63,812 bases of DNA from Bacteroidaceae bacterium (GTDB taxonomy: Bacteria > Bacteroidota > Bacteroidia > Bacteroidales > Bacteroidaceae), in contig JAGABW010000049.1 of the NCBI GenBank assembly GCA_017614465.1, forward strand, positions 1 through 63,812, given 5' to 3'. A program made the position numbers and the translations under genes. The notes beneath the pieces are model-generated. The model saw only the letters and a list, made by a program, of their open reading frames with translations, was not told the DNA's origin and did no database searches. This document shows, piece after piece, positions 25,119-34,446 of the stretch. Positions within the stretch are counted from its first letter, which is position 1. Each line of letters opens with the position of its first letter.

Positions 25119-25997
25119 TTACCAGTCTTTGTTTAATCCTCTACGATGTCCGTTTTCAGTTTTCTTAATTTTCATTTGCACATTCTTTTCTGATTGTTGT
25201 GCAGAATTAAGAAGTTGCATCATCGTTTTTTCGTCTATTGACTGGTCTTGTTTGTCCTGATTCTGATCTTGCTTCTGTTTGTTTTTAGAATCGTCTGACT
25301 CCTTTTTTTCGTCGTCTTTATTTTTATCGTTTTTGTCTTTATCTTTGTCTTTATCCTTATTTTTGTCTTGATCCTGTTTGTTTTCTTTATTATTCTCCTT
25401 ATCTTTATTATCTTTGTCTTTGTTCTTGTCCTTATTATCTTTATCGTCCTTATTGTCCTTATTGTCTTTGTTATTGTTTTTATTCTTCTTTATGAGATAT
25501 TGAGCCATAGCCAAGTTATACCTTGTTTCATTGTCTTGTGGATTATGACGCAATGCGCTCTTGTATAATTCAGCAGCTTTTACAAAAAACTCTTGACTAT
25601 TGGAATTATTTGATTTCATAGCCATCATACCTTGGGCATAAAAGATATTTCCCATGTTATGATAGATATATGCTTTATGTTCAAATCGGCTGGCTTCTTG
25701 TTTTAAGGCCTTCTTATAATATTCTACAGCAGTTGAATCATGACCTTGATAAACAATGGAATTCGCCATGTTATAGAATGCCTCAAGAGAAGGTGCTTTT
25801 TCCAATGATTTTCTATAATATGTTTCAGCTTTTGAGTAATTCTTGTTCCGAAAAGCCTGATTGCCCAAACGAATATAGTCTCTATAACTTGTTTGTGCCG
25901 ACATATGTGCAACGAAACAAACAAGAGATAGAATCATAATACTAACAACACGTATAAATCTATTGTGCTTATATAGTGTCATAATTTTTATATTCAT
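25119..25997 (-). CDS. batC: BatC, TPR protein with Lys/Asp-rich tail
   Basis: 292 residues: an N-terminal signal/anchor helix (VVSIMILSLVCFVAHMSAQ), three or four TPR repeats (residues about 40-165, for example AEKAPSLEAFYNMANS-like units), then about 80 residues of almost pure Lys/Asp/Asn/Glu/Gln. It ends with a short conserved segment (MMQLLNSAQQSEKNVQ). The low-complexity part is encoded by imperfect short repeats at about 25,290-25,490. The start overlaps the batB stop by four bases (ATGA), indicating translational coupling. BatC is thought to scaffold Bat complexes in the periplasm. Confidence 0.9.
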   Translation of the reverse strand: MNIKIMTLYKHNRFIRVVSIMILSLVCFVAHMSAQTSYRDYIRLGNQAFRNKNYSKAETYYRKSLEKAPSLEAFYNMANSIVYQGHDSTAVEYYKKALKQEASRFEHKAYIYHNMGNIFYAQGMMAMKSNNSNSQEFFVKAAELYKSALRHNPQDNETRYNLAMAQYLIKKNKNNNKDNKDNKDDKDNKDKNKDKDNKDKENNKENKQDQDKNKDKDKDKDKNDKNKDDEKKESDDSKNKQKQDQNQDKQDQSIDEKTMMQLLNSAQQSEKNVQMKIKKTENGHRRGLNKDW

Positions 25998-27019
25998 ATT
26001 TTTAGTGACTTAAAGAATCGGTTTATAAAATTATTCTTTTTATCCATGATGCATACTTCAACAGCCATTACTAATATAAGTAGGATAGCAACAGCGATGA
26101 ATTGTTCGTCGTATTCTGAATACATTGTTGTTGTGATGTCATCCTTTTGCATCTTGGAAATCTCATTTTCCAACATAGCTTGTGCTTCATCAGTTCTGTC
26201 CACGTGAATATATACACCTCCGCTGGCCTGGGCAATTTCTTTACCGACAGATTCGTTTAGTTTTGTTGTAACGACATTTCCTTGTTCGTCTTTTTTGTAT
26301 TCGTTATTGCCAATTGGAATCAAACCACCTTCGGCTGTTCCCACTGAGAGTACGAATATCTTTATACCCATTTCTTTAGCTTCGCGTGCGGCTTGTAACG
26401 CCCCCTCTTCGTTGTCTTCGGCATCGGTAATCAGAATAAGTGCACGACCGATATTCTTGTTGTTAGAGAAATTTGCGATAGATTTGTTTATAGCATCTCC
26501 AATATCAGTTCCTTGCATTGTGATCGTTTTAGGCGATAATTGTTCAAGAAACATTTTTGCAGATATATAATCTGATGTCATTGGCAGAAGTGTTATTGAT
26601 GTTCCCGCAAAAGCCACTAACCCCACTTTATCTTCATCGAATTGATCAATTAACTTACTGACAATCATCTGTGATTTAATTAATCTGCTTGGTGATATAT
26701 CTTCACACAACATGGAATTTGACACATCCACAGCAATAACTGTTTCTATTCCCTGTCGTTTATATTCTTCGTTCCTCATTCCATATTGTGGACGTGCCAA
26801 TATGAAAATAATGAGAGCCAGCATTATCATCATTAATGTGAACTTAATAATCGGGCGTATAGATGATACGTCTGGCATTAATTGATTGATAAGTCGGATA
26901 TCACCAAACTTTTTTATATTTTGTCGGCGTTTATATCTGATGAATATGAATGCTGCTATAAATATTGGAATCAATAGCAAAAGATATAAATATAATGGAT
27001 GTCCAAATCTGAATAGCAT
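25994..27019 (-). CDS. batB: BatB, von Willebrand factor A domain membrane protein
   Basis: 341 residues: two N-terminal transmembrane helices, a VWA domain with the MIDAS motif DVSNS and the distal Thr/Asp (TGLQG-like TDIGD, ILITDAED), and a C-terminal transmembrane helix. This is the layout of BatA/BatB proteins, whose VWA domain sits in the periplasm and works with the MoxR ATPase. It lies between batA and batC on the same strand. Confidence 0.92.
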   Translation of the reverse strand: MLFRFGHPLYLYLLLLIPIFIAAFIFIRYKRRQNIKKFGDIRLINQLMPDVSSIRPIIKFTLMMIMLALIIFILARPQYGMRNEEYKRQGIETVIAVDVSNSMLCEDISPSRLIKSQMIVSKLIDQFDEDKVGLVAFAGTSITLLPMTSDYISAKMFLEQLSPKTITMQGTDIGDAINKSIANFSNNKNIGRALILITDAEDNEEGALQAAREAKEMGIKIFVLSVGTAEGGLIPIGNNEYKKDEQGNVVTTKLNESVGKEIAQASGGVYIHVDRTDEAQAMLENEISKMQKDDITTTMYSEYDEQFIAVAILLILVMAVEVCIMDKKNNFINRFFKSLKI

Positions 27020-27103
27020 CTGTTTTTTCTTTTATGTTTTTATTATATATTATTTTACAAATATTTAGCCCGAGCTACCAACATAAATCATTTTATTGCT
27101 ATG

Positions 27104-28093
27104 TTATGGAAGTCTGCGCAATACGAAGATACGCATAACAAGTTCCAAAATGAAAATTATGAGTGCAGCTATTGCAAACGGTTCATATAACTCGTTTCTT
27201 CTACTGAATTGTTTTACATTGAACTTTGTACGTTCAAGTTGGTCGATATCATTATATATTGCATCTAATTCAGAATTCTTTTTTGCCCTAAAGTACAAAC
27301 CACCAGTATTCTTTGATATTTTGGTCATAGTTGGTTCGTCTATCTCAACCGGTAATTGTATTGTACCCCCTGTTGGTGTAGGGAAAGGTGCTAATCCGGT
27401 TGTACCTATACCTATGACATAAATTCTTATTCCAAGTTTTTTAGCGATGTCTGAAGCTGTTATAGGTGATATCTCGCCACTATTATTAACACCATCAGTC
27501 AGCAGTATTATTACCTTTGACTTAGCCTTACTTTCGCGAAGTCGCAGTATCGCATTCATTATACCGTCTCCAATAGCTGTACCGTCATCGATTTTACCTG
27601 TTAAAGCCATACGTGTGTCGGCCTGGCGGTATAAGTTCATCAGTGTGGCATGGTCGGTAGTTAGCGGACATTGTGTGTATGCTTCTCCCGCAAAGAACGT
27701 CAAACCGATGTTGTCATTTGTTCTTTTTTCAATGAAATTCTGAGCAATGTCGCGTAATGCCTCTAATCTGTTTGGGTGAAAATCTTGTGTCAACATACTT
27801 GTGGACACATCCACCGCCATCATAATATCAATACCTTCAACATCAGTATTACTCCATGAGTGTTTACTTTGTGGACGTGCAAGAATACATACTACAACTA
27901 TGTATAAAAGACATCTTAAGATAAATGGAGTATGGATAAAATATAACCTGAATGATTTAGGCTGTTGTTTATATTTGATTATTTCTGGCATCTTTATTGT
28001 TGGCAGACTCTTCTTGTATCGAAGAATGTACCACACTATATATGGTATAAGTGCTAACAATAAAAGAAAGAAATATGGATTTTTAAACGTCAT
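27104..28093 (-). CDS. batA: BatA, von Willebrand factor A domain membrane protein
   Basis: 329 residues with the same architecture as BatB: helix-helix-VWA-helix. The MIDAS motif is DVSTS, with TAIGDG and IILLTDGVNNSG completing the metal site. The two VWA proteins are clear paralogues in tandem. BatA starts five bases after the upstream gene of unknown function. The 84-base gap to batB holds no obvious regulatory element. Confidence 0.92.
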   Translation of the reverse strand: MTFKNPYFFLLLLALIPYIVWYILRYKKSLPTIKMPEIIKYKQQPKSFRLYFIHTPFILRCLLYIVVVCILARPQSKHSWSNTDVEGIDIMMAVDVSTSMLTQDFHPNRLEALRDIAQNFIEKRTNDNIGLTFFAGEAYTQCPLTTDHATLMNLYRQADTRMALTGKIDDGTAIGDGIMNAILRLRESKAKSKVIILLTDGVNNSGEISPITASDIAKKLGIRIYVIGIGTTGLAPFPTPTGGTIQLPVEIDEPTMTKISKNTGGLYFRAKKNSELDAIYNDIDQLERTKFNVKQFSRRNELYEPFAIAALIIFILELVMRIFVLRRLP

Positions 28094-28098
28094 ATCTT

Positions 28099-29166
28099 TT
28101 AAATAAATAGATAATACAATTTATAAATCAAATAGATTAAGCTTCCAACTGTCAATATTGAAAATACTCCAATCAATGAGATGGTAATTATCTTACTGAT
28201 TTTAGCGTTCTTGTCCTCAACATAGATGAATTCTGGTTGAGTATTGACTGTTTCCTCTATTTTCGTTTTATTGATATATTCGATAACAGCAGCAAGATTT
28301 CTGTCGTTCTCGTTATTCAATGTTGTATATTTTGCGAATTTCACCAAATCGGCAGTTACCAATAATTGTCGTAACTCACTCAATGATTCTTCGTCGCCTT
28401 GTTTTTTCAGATGACCGATGATCTCGGTAGAAGTCATTTCCATAGCATTCACACCGAAACGGTCGCTCAGGTATTGGCGTAATACATCAGTCAATTGAGT
28501 GTAATACTCTTTTGAGTTCTCGCTATAAACAAGATTTTCCTCCTTTATCTTTTCGATTTTCTGTAGGGCGGATTTATGTGGAGAAATGCGCTGACGATTA
28601 CGTATTTTATGGAAGATTGATTTATTTCTCAACAATCGTATGATCATCAAAATCAAAATCACCGTGAAGACGATGAACAACAACATCGCAGGTATTCTCG
28701 ATTTCACATCCGATTTAGAAATGTTAATGTCTATATTCGGTTTTAAACCGAATATACTATCAACATGTGTAGTATCAACATCAAACGTATATACCTTCAA
28801 TGCAAGGTTATTTGACTTATATACCTTACCGTTGACTTTCACTTCCATTGGTGGTATATAATATAATGATGAATCAAATGATGTGATAATGTATTTTTGA
28901 GTTAACACCTGTCGTTTGCCATCATTAACCTTACTTGTGTCAATTGGTGATGAACTGATAACCTCTATGCCAGGAATAATCTGTTGTAATGAATCATAAT
29001 GAGGAAACTTTACAGAAGCCTTACTGTCAGCACTCACTTGTAATGTAATTCCAGTTTGTTGCCCAATAAAGATTCCTGTAGAGTCAATAACGGCATCAAC
29101 CGTAACTTGTGCGTTGATTGCCAGTATATAAAATTGAACTAATAAGAATACTATAATCTTTCTCAT
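28099..29166 (-). CDS. BatD-like membrane protein of the Bat cluster
   Basis: 355 residues that match the gene normally found between the DUF58 gene and batA. It has a signal peptide (IIVFLLVQFYILAINAQ), a beta-rich periplasmic domain with the BatD-like opening (DSTGIFIGQQTGITLQV), a transmembrane helix near 165-187, and a cytoplasmic helical domain with TQLTDVLRQYLSDRFG. A final helix lies at the C-terminus. The cytoplasmic part resembles the C-terminal domain of BatD in this window (both contain an R/E-x-L-x-x-Y motif before a Asp/Lys-rich loop), so it may be an ancient half-paralogue. Function unknown. Confidence 0.82.
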   Translation of the reverse strand: MRKIIVFLLVQFYILAINAQVTVDAVIDSTGIFIGQQTGITLQVSADSKASVKFPHYDSLQQIIPGIEVISSSPIDTSKVNDGKRQVLTQKYIITSFDSSLYYIPPMEVKVNGKVYKSNNLALKVYTFDVDTTHVDSIFGLKPNIDINISKSDVKSRIPAMLLFIVFTVILILMIIRLLRNKSIFHKIRNRQRISPHKSALQKIEKIKEENLVYSENSKEYYTQLTDVLRQYLSDRFGVNAMEMTSTEIIGHLKKQGDEESLSELRQLLVTADLVKFAKYTTLNNENDRNLAAVIEYINKTKIEETVNTQPEFIYVEDKNAKISKIITISLIGVFSILTVGSLIYLIYKLYYLFI

Positions 29167-29180
29167 TACCTTATTGCTTT

Positions 29181-30050
29181 TTAACTCCTGCGTCTGAACA
29201 AATTAATCAAGGTCTTCACATAATCTTCATCTGTACGCACTGATATGCTGTCAATATTTGCATGTGATAACATGTCGCGTACTTTGTTCTGATGATTAAT
29301 CCACCATTCATGATGTGCTCTGCGCACTGCCGACGAGGATGTATCAACAAATATCTCTTCATTGGATTCCGCATCACGAAGACGTATAATGCCTACATTT
29401 GGTAATTCGGTCATTCGTTGGTCATACACTTGTAATGCCACCATGTCATGTCGTCGGTTTGCTATTGTGAGTTCTTGCTGTAAATCCTTTTGATTATAAA
29501 AGTCACTAAGCAAAAATACTGTACAACGTTTTTTGATAGCATTTGTCATGAATTCTACAGCACCGCCAATGTCTGTTTGCCTACTTGTCGGTTGGAAATT
29601 CAATAATTCTCTTATTATCAACAGAATATGTTTCCTACCCTTTTTAGGAGGTATGAATTTCTCTATTTTATCAGAAAAGAATATAACTCCAATCTTGTCG
29701 TTATTCTGAATTGCAGAGAAAGCTAGGGTGGCTGCAATTTCTGTTATCATTTGACGTTTGGTTTGATTGATTGTTCCGAAGTCAAGACTTCCAGAAACAT
29801 CAACCAATAGAATAACAGTCAGTTCACGTTCCTCCTCAAAGACCTTTATATAAGGGTGTCCAAAGCGAGCGGTTACATTCCAATCAATATCGCGCACGTC
29901 GTCACCATATTGGTATTCGCGTACTTCGCTAAAAGCCATACCCCGCCCTTTAAATGCAGAATGATATTCACCTGCAAATATGTTGTTAGACAGCCCTTTT
30001 GTCTTAATTTCTATCTTGCGTACTTGACTAAGTAATTCTGACGTTTCCAT
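29181..30050 (-). CDS. DUF58 domain protein of the MoxR/Bat cluster
   Basis: 289-residue soluble protein. GRGMAFSEVREYQYGDD-type sequence followed by RDIDWNVTAR is the DUF58 signature, after which a VWA-like fold (ILLVDVSGSLDFG) is visible. DUF58 proteins almost always accompany MoxR AAA+ ATPases and are thought to help them assemble membrane or periplasmic complexes. It lies between moxR (61 bases upstream) and the BatD-like gene (14 bases downstream). Confidence 0.93.
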   Translation of the reverse strand: METSELLSQVRKIEIKTKGLSNNIFAGEYHSAFKGRGMAFSEVREYQYGDDVRDIDWNVTARFGHPYIKVFEEERELTVILLVDVSGSLDFGTINQTKRQMITEIAATLAFSAIQNNDKIGVIFFSDKIEKFIPPKKGRKHILLIIRELLNFQPTSRQTDIGGAVEFMTNAIKKRCTVFLLSDFYNQKDLQQELTIANRRHDMVALQVYDQRMTELPNVGIIRLRDAESNEEIFVDTSSSAVRRAHHEWWINHQNKVRDMLSHANIDSISVRTDEDYVKTLINLFRRRS

Positions 30051-30111
30051 TAATCAAATAATATTAATAAGTGTAAGAATGCTTCAAATTAAGTCCGTTA
30101 ATAATTATTGA

Positions 30112-31104
30112 TTATGGCACTTCTACTTTGTTAAGTATTTTGCTTATTATTTCTTCGCTTGTCACATTACTTGCTTCTGCTTCATATGTCAGTCCGATTC
30201 TGTGACGTAAAACATCGTAGGCAACAGTTCGTACATCTTCTGGAATGACATAGCCACGATGCTTGATAAATGCGTATGCACGGCTTGTCAATGCCAAATT
30301 GATACTTGCACGTGGTGAACCGCCAAACGAAATCAAGCCTTTCAAATCCTTTAGATTGTATTTCTCTGGATAACGGGTTGCAAAAACAATATCTGCGATA
30401 TATTGTTCAATTTTTTCATCAATATAAACGTCCTTAACGACTTTTCTTGCAGCTTCGATCTCTTCGAGGCTCATTATCGGACGGATATTGATGCTGTCAT
30501 TGTCGATATTCTGACGAATAATCTTCTTTTCTTCTTCGATTTTTGGGTAATCAATAACCACTTTAAGCATGAAACGGTCAACCTGTGCTTCTGGAAGTGG
30601 ATATGTACCCTCTTGTTCTATAGGGTTTTGAGTTGCAAGAACCAAGAATGGCTTAGGTAATTCGTAAGTATTTGTGCTTATTGTAACCTGACGTTCTTGC
30701 ATTGCTTCAAGTAACGCACTTTGTACCTTTGCTGGAGCACGGTTGATTTCATCAGCAAGAACAAAATTTGAAAAGACCGGACCTTTCTTTACTTGAAAAG
30801 AACCATCTTTCTGACTATAGATCATTGTACCGATTACATCGGCTGGAAGTAAGTCTGGAGTAAATTGTATTCTGGAGAATTGTGCATCGATAAGTGATGC
30901 TAAGGTCTTTATGGCTTTAGTTTTTGCCAAACCAGGAACACCTTCCAGAAGAACATGTCCATTACTCAATAATCCGATTAAGAGTGATTCAACTAAGTGT
31001 TTTTGACCAATGATAACCTGTTCGATACCAGTTACTAAGTTTGTCACAAACACACTTTGACGTTCAATACGTTCATTTAGTTCACGTATGTCAATTGTTT
31101 CCAT
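30112..31104 (-). CDS. MoxR-family AAA+ ATPase
   Basis: 330-residue cytoplasmic AAA+ ATPase, presumed chaperone for VWA-protein complexes. Walker A is GVPGLAKTK, Walker B FVLADEINRAP, sensor 1 LATQNPIEQEGTYPLPEAQ, and the AAA lid domain follows with GGSPRASINLALTSRAYA. All ATPase motifs are intact. It is the first gene of the Bat cluster, with a -7 promoter box at 31204-31197. Confidence 0.95.
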   Translation of the reverse strand: METIDIRELNERIERQSVFVTNLVTGIEQVIIGQKHLVESLLIGLLSNGHVLLEGVPGLAKTKAIKTLASLIDAQFSRIQFTPDLLPADVIGTMIYSQKDGSFQVKKGPVFSNFVLADEINRAPAKVQSALLEAMQERQVTISTNTYELPKPFLVLATQNPIEQEGTYPLPEAQVDRFMLKVVIDYPKIEEEKKIIRQNIDNDSINIRPIMSLEEIEAARKVVKDVYIDEKIEQYIADIVFATRYPEKYNLKDLKGLISFGGSPRASINLALTSRAYAFIKHRGYVIPEDVRTVAYDVLRHRIGLTYEAEASNVTSEEIISKILNKVEVP

Positions 31105-31196
31105 ATTTTTGTTTTATTCTTACTTTATTATTCTTATTTTCCCTATAACGTGTACACAAGTTTTTGTTAGTTTTTTTGTGTTGTATTATTATGATG

Positions 31197-31204
31197 CAAA
31201 AATA
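31197..31204 (-). promoter_or_regulatory. -7 element for the moxR-bat operon
   Basis: Minus-strand TATTTTTG, a match to TAnnTTTG, 93 bases before the moxR ATG. No TTTG at the expected -33 distance was found, so confidence is limited. Confidence 0.35.
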
Positions 31205-31376
31205 ATATTTAAAACTGATTATTGTGCATGTCTTTTAATAAAATTATCCTTGTAATACCATATTTTAAGACATTTTAAATGTTTACCTCATTTATGGGTA
31301 AATAATATCAGTTTTTACTCGCAATAATTTGTTTTATGCATTGTTGTGGTGTAGTATAGATGTATCTAAACACTTA

Positions 31377-32459
31377 TCAGACAAAGTCGTCTCCAACATT
31401 CATTTGCACATCATTTACAAACTTACGAATTGATTGCTGGTCATCTTTTTTGCATATCATTAATATGTTGCCTTCTTCAACAACAACATAGTTTTTCAAA
31501 TCTTGTAGAATCGCTATTTTTCCTTCAGGAAGTTTCACAACACAGTCTTCACAATTGTAAAACATTGCATTTGACTGAATTGACACATTACCTTCTTTGA
31601 CTTTTGGTAATATGTTGTATAATTGATTCCACGTTCCGATATCGTTCCACTCGAAATGACACTGCATAACATCTACGTTATCAACCTTTTCAAGTATTCC
31701 AGTCTCAAGGGGTATATTAGGACAAATAGAGAACGTGTCGTTTATTATTTCTATAACTTGTTTGCCAGACTTCATGTTTTTGCGTAATGTTTGCATCAGT
31801 GTTCCAAATTCTGAAGACGAATTTTCAACTGATTCTATGAAGGTCTTGGCAGTCCACATGTAAAGTCCTGTGTTCCATAAGAACTCCTTACTTTCGAAAA
31901 ACAATTTAGCAAATTCTATATTAGGTTTTTCTGTGAAACTCTGTGCTTTGAATATATTCTTATCCATCTCGTCTGAGATTTGTATATATCCATATGTGGT
32001 CTCTGGACGTGTTGGGGCTATTCCCATTGTAAGCAATCGGTTGTTCTTACTTATATATTCAAATCCTGAAAGTATGTCTTTCTGTAATTCATCCTCACGG
32101 TTTATCATTTGATCAGCAGGTGTGATCAACATACATGCGTTTTTGTTTTTATTTAAAAGATATACAGCTGCCCATGTTACACTTGGGACGGTATTTCTGC
32201 GCATAGGTTCCAACAGAAGATTCTCTGATGGAAGTTCAGGTAATTGTTTTTGTGTAATGTCTTTGTAAATCTCATTTGACACAACAATAATATTTGAAGG
32301 TTCAATGAATTTTCTATATCGTTTGTAGGTCATCTGTAACAAACTTTCTCCTGTACCCATAATGTCCAAAAACTGCTTTGGACGTTTATAACTACTGCTC
32401 GGCCATAAACGAGAACCTATTCCTCCCGCCAATATTACACAATAATAATTCTTATTCAT
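31377..32459 (-). CDS. Mannose-1-phosphate guanylyltransferase (paralogue 1)
   Basis: Makes GDP-mannose from mannose-1-phosphate and GTP for surface glycans. The 360 residues have the nucleotide-binding signature ILAGGIGSRLWPSSSYKRPKQ (first half), then LLEPMRRNT and ITPADQMI, which mark the GMP family. The C-terminal left-handed beta-helix part is present. There is no phosphomannose isomerase domain, so it is the short single-function form. A second, clearly related copy lies at 59628-60680. No other sugar-nucleotide gene adjoins this copy. Confidence 0.92.
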   Translation of the reverse strand: MNKNYYCVILAGGIGSRLWPSSSYKRPKQFLDIMGTGESLLQMTYKRYRKFIEPSNIIVVSNEIYKDITQKQLPELPSENLLLEPMRRNTVPSVTWAAVYLLNKNKNACMLITPADQMINREDELQKDILSGFEYISKNNRLLTMGIAPTRPETTYGYIQISDEMDKNIFKAQSFTEKPNIEFAKLFFESKEFLWNTGLYMWTAKTFIESVENSSSEFGTLMQTLRKNMKSGKQVIEIINDTFSICPNIPLETGILEKVDNVDVMQCHFEWNDIGTWNQLYNILPKVKEGNVSIQSNAMFYNCEDCVVKLPEGKIAILQDLKNYVVVEEGNILMICKKDDQQSIRKFVNDVQMNVGDDFV

Positions 32460-32686
32460 GTCTTTATGTTTATGAAAAATCGTTCAAAAGGTTTTGTATA
32501 ATCTGTGTTCTTGTTATAACAACTCTGTATATAAAAATATATAAGTATTATATTTAGATTGTAAGATCGTGATATCAAATCACTTTTGTGAATGCTAAAT
32601 TAATCAAAAAATAACAGACAAAAAAATCTTATGGATAAAAGTGCGTAAATTTTAAGAAATATTACGATAATCTCAACAATTATTAC

Positions 32687-32694
32687 TACTTTTG
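32687..32694 (+). promoter_or_regulatory. -7 element for the gene at 32722
   Basis: TACTTTTG fits TAnnTTTG. It places transcription start near 32700, which argues against an upstream TTG at 32692 and supports the ATG at 32722. Confidence 0.4.
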
Positions 32695-32721
32695 CAAAAA
32701 GCTATAACAATTTATACATAT

Positions 32722-33225
32722 ATGCATTTAATCATACCAGCAATTATAACATTAATTATCCTACTTATTCTATCAAAGAAGAATTTGTTACATCGTAAAA
32801 ATGATGTATCATCTCGATATCCCGTATATCGTCCAAATAGTTCTGTCAATGTATGGGAAACCAAATTATCTGGTATCACTTATAAATGTACGAGAGATGA
32901 TGTCGGTGTTGTTGTGTTTGCCGTAAAACCGCATGAAGATGATGAATTGGCAAAGGAATCAATGGTTGTAATACGTGACGACGGAAAGGTACTTGGAGAA
33001 ATTGCAGAAAAAGAGTTGAAGACATATAATGAATGGAGTCACGGAGAGGTTTGCACCGGAATCGGCTTGATAAATTACGATGAGGTTTCCAACTCACTCT
33101 GGTGTGATATGATGATTCTTGGTCCCGATGTAAACGATGTGGAGACAGAAGGTGAATTTAAGAAATTCTTATCTTGGGTTGATGAGAATTATAGTTCAGA
33201 ATATATACCGGAAAGATACAGGTAA
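32722..33225 (+). CDS. Small membrane-anchored protein, HIRAN-like domain possible
   Basis: 167 residues: one N-terminal transmembrane helix (LIIPAIITLIILLIL), a basic flank (SKKNLLHRK), then a soluble domain of about 125 residues. The segment GITYKC...VGVVVFAVKP...SMVVIRDDGKVLGEI is loosely reminiscent of HIRAN domains. The similarity is too weak to name, and a membrane anchor would be unusual for that fold. I do not recognise a family. The gene is single, between a divergent GMP gene and a convergent DUF6057 gene. Confidence 0.7.
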   Translation: MHLIIPAIITLIILLILSKKNLLHRKNDVSSRYPVYRPNSSVNVWETKLSGITYKCTRDDVGVVVFAVKPHEDDELAKESMVVIRDDGKVLGEIAEKELKTYNEWSHGEVCTGIGLINYDEVSNSLWCDMMILGPDVNDVETEGEFKKFLSWVDENYSSEYIPERYR

Positions 33226-33257
33226 TATTAATTTTACAGAAATATAGTTCCGGTTCT

Positions 33258-34436
33258 TTATTTTATCTTAACATTATCGATATACCACCAGATAGTCTTT
33301 CCAAAAGCGCGGTGAGTTTGATTGCTGCGTTCTGTTGAGTCAGTGATTTCGCTGCACATTCTTTTATATTCTTTATAATCTGCACCAATCAATGTGTCTG
33401 GAAATGTCACCGAGTTAGCATATTTATTATCCATCACCAACACTTCTTTGTATGATTTTGGCAAAGAGGCTATATCCGAACTGCTTGAGCACCTATAATA
33501 TTTAAAAATGTTCTTTTTGAATGTGCTTATGTCTTGATCAAGGAGCATCGAACATAAATAGTAATCAATAATAGCCTGACGATTAGCAATAGAGTCTTGT
33601 TTAATCATTATATCAAAATATTGACGTGCCGTTTTGATTTTACTGTTAGGTAATGCTCCAAGAAAAGCAAAAACGTCTTTAGATGTGACTCTATGCTCTG
33701 CAGAACATGTGTCAAGAACATCTAACAATCCTTCAGAACCATAATTCTGTGGATAGTCGAAAAGATGATCAGCCAATGAACCTTCTTGCACTAAGGCAAA
33801 TGCTCGCAGATTATTCAGTCTTTTGCTTGTGACAAGCGATTCCTCTCCCACTTTGCGAGCTTTCTCATAATCACCGTTGAGTATCAGTCTCTCTGCTTTT
33901 AATTCATACATGAATACATCTGGTGCCTTGTGGCAATTGCCGCATAACACCATCATGATAAAGAGTGTCAAAAAGTTAGGCCATAAATAACGTCCTATTT
34001 TATAATCACCTTCCACTATCTGAGCATCGAAATGTCTTTTGATAAACCATACGACAGATATGTATAGAATGATTAATAAAGGAGCAGCCCAATACCAGCC
34101 GTCAAAAGTGAAATTGTTGATTGTGGTATTTGTAAGACTTGTCAGCATTGCAAGTACCAGAAAGGAAGGGAAAAAATTTAGTGCATATAACCTTCCTTCC
34201 AAATGGGTTAGTTTATATGTGATGTGTATAACGGCGATTAAGGCCAATGTAATAACAACAGCCCCCACCCCACGATAATAAGTTGTTACGCCATGAGCAA
34301 ATACATATTGAGCATGAGCAAGTAAATCACCTTCCATGCAGAATATATACACGAAACAAAATAATGCAAATAAAGAAATGCATGAGATTTGTATTATTGA
34401 CGCAATATTCTTGGGAATCGGATTGTTGTAATTCAT
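33258..34436 (-). CDS. DUF6057-family membrane protein
   Basis: 392 residues: four or five N-terminal transmembrane helices (for example IQISCISLFALFCFVYIF and VVITLALIAVIHI), a short gap motif LCGNCHKAPDVFMYEL, then a soluble helical TPR-like half (AERLILNGDYEKARKVGEE). This layout matches DUF6057 proteins of Bacteroidetes, whose role is unknown. It lies 10 bases after glgB in the same direction, so the two are probably cotranscribed, although no functional link to glycogen is known. Confidence 0.78.
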   Translation of the reverse strand: MNYNNPIPKNIASIIQISCISLFALFCFVYIFCMEGDLLAHAQYVFAHGVTTYYRGVGAVVITLALIAVIHITYKLTHLEGRLYALNFFPSFLVLAMLTSLTNTTINNFTFDGWYWAAPLLIILYISVVWFIKRHFDAQIVEGDYKIGRYLWPNFLTLFIMMVLCGNCHKAPDVFMYELKAERLILNGDYEKARKVGEESLVTSKRLNNLRAFALVQEGSLADHLFDYPQNYGSEGLLDVLDTCSAEHRVTSKDVFAFLGALPNSKIKTARQYFDIMIKQDSIANRQAIIDYYLCSMLLDQDISTFKKNIFKYYRCSSSSDIASLPKSYKEVLVMDNKYANSVTFPDTLIGADYKEYKRMCSEITDSTERSNQTHRAFGKTIWWYIDNVKIK

Positions 34437-34446
34437 TTCTGATAAA

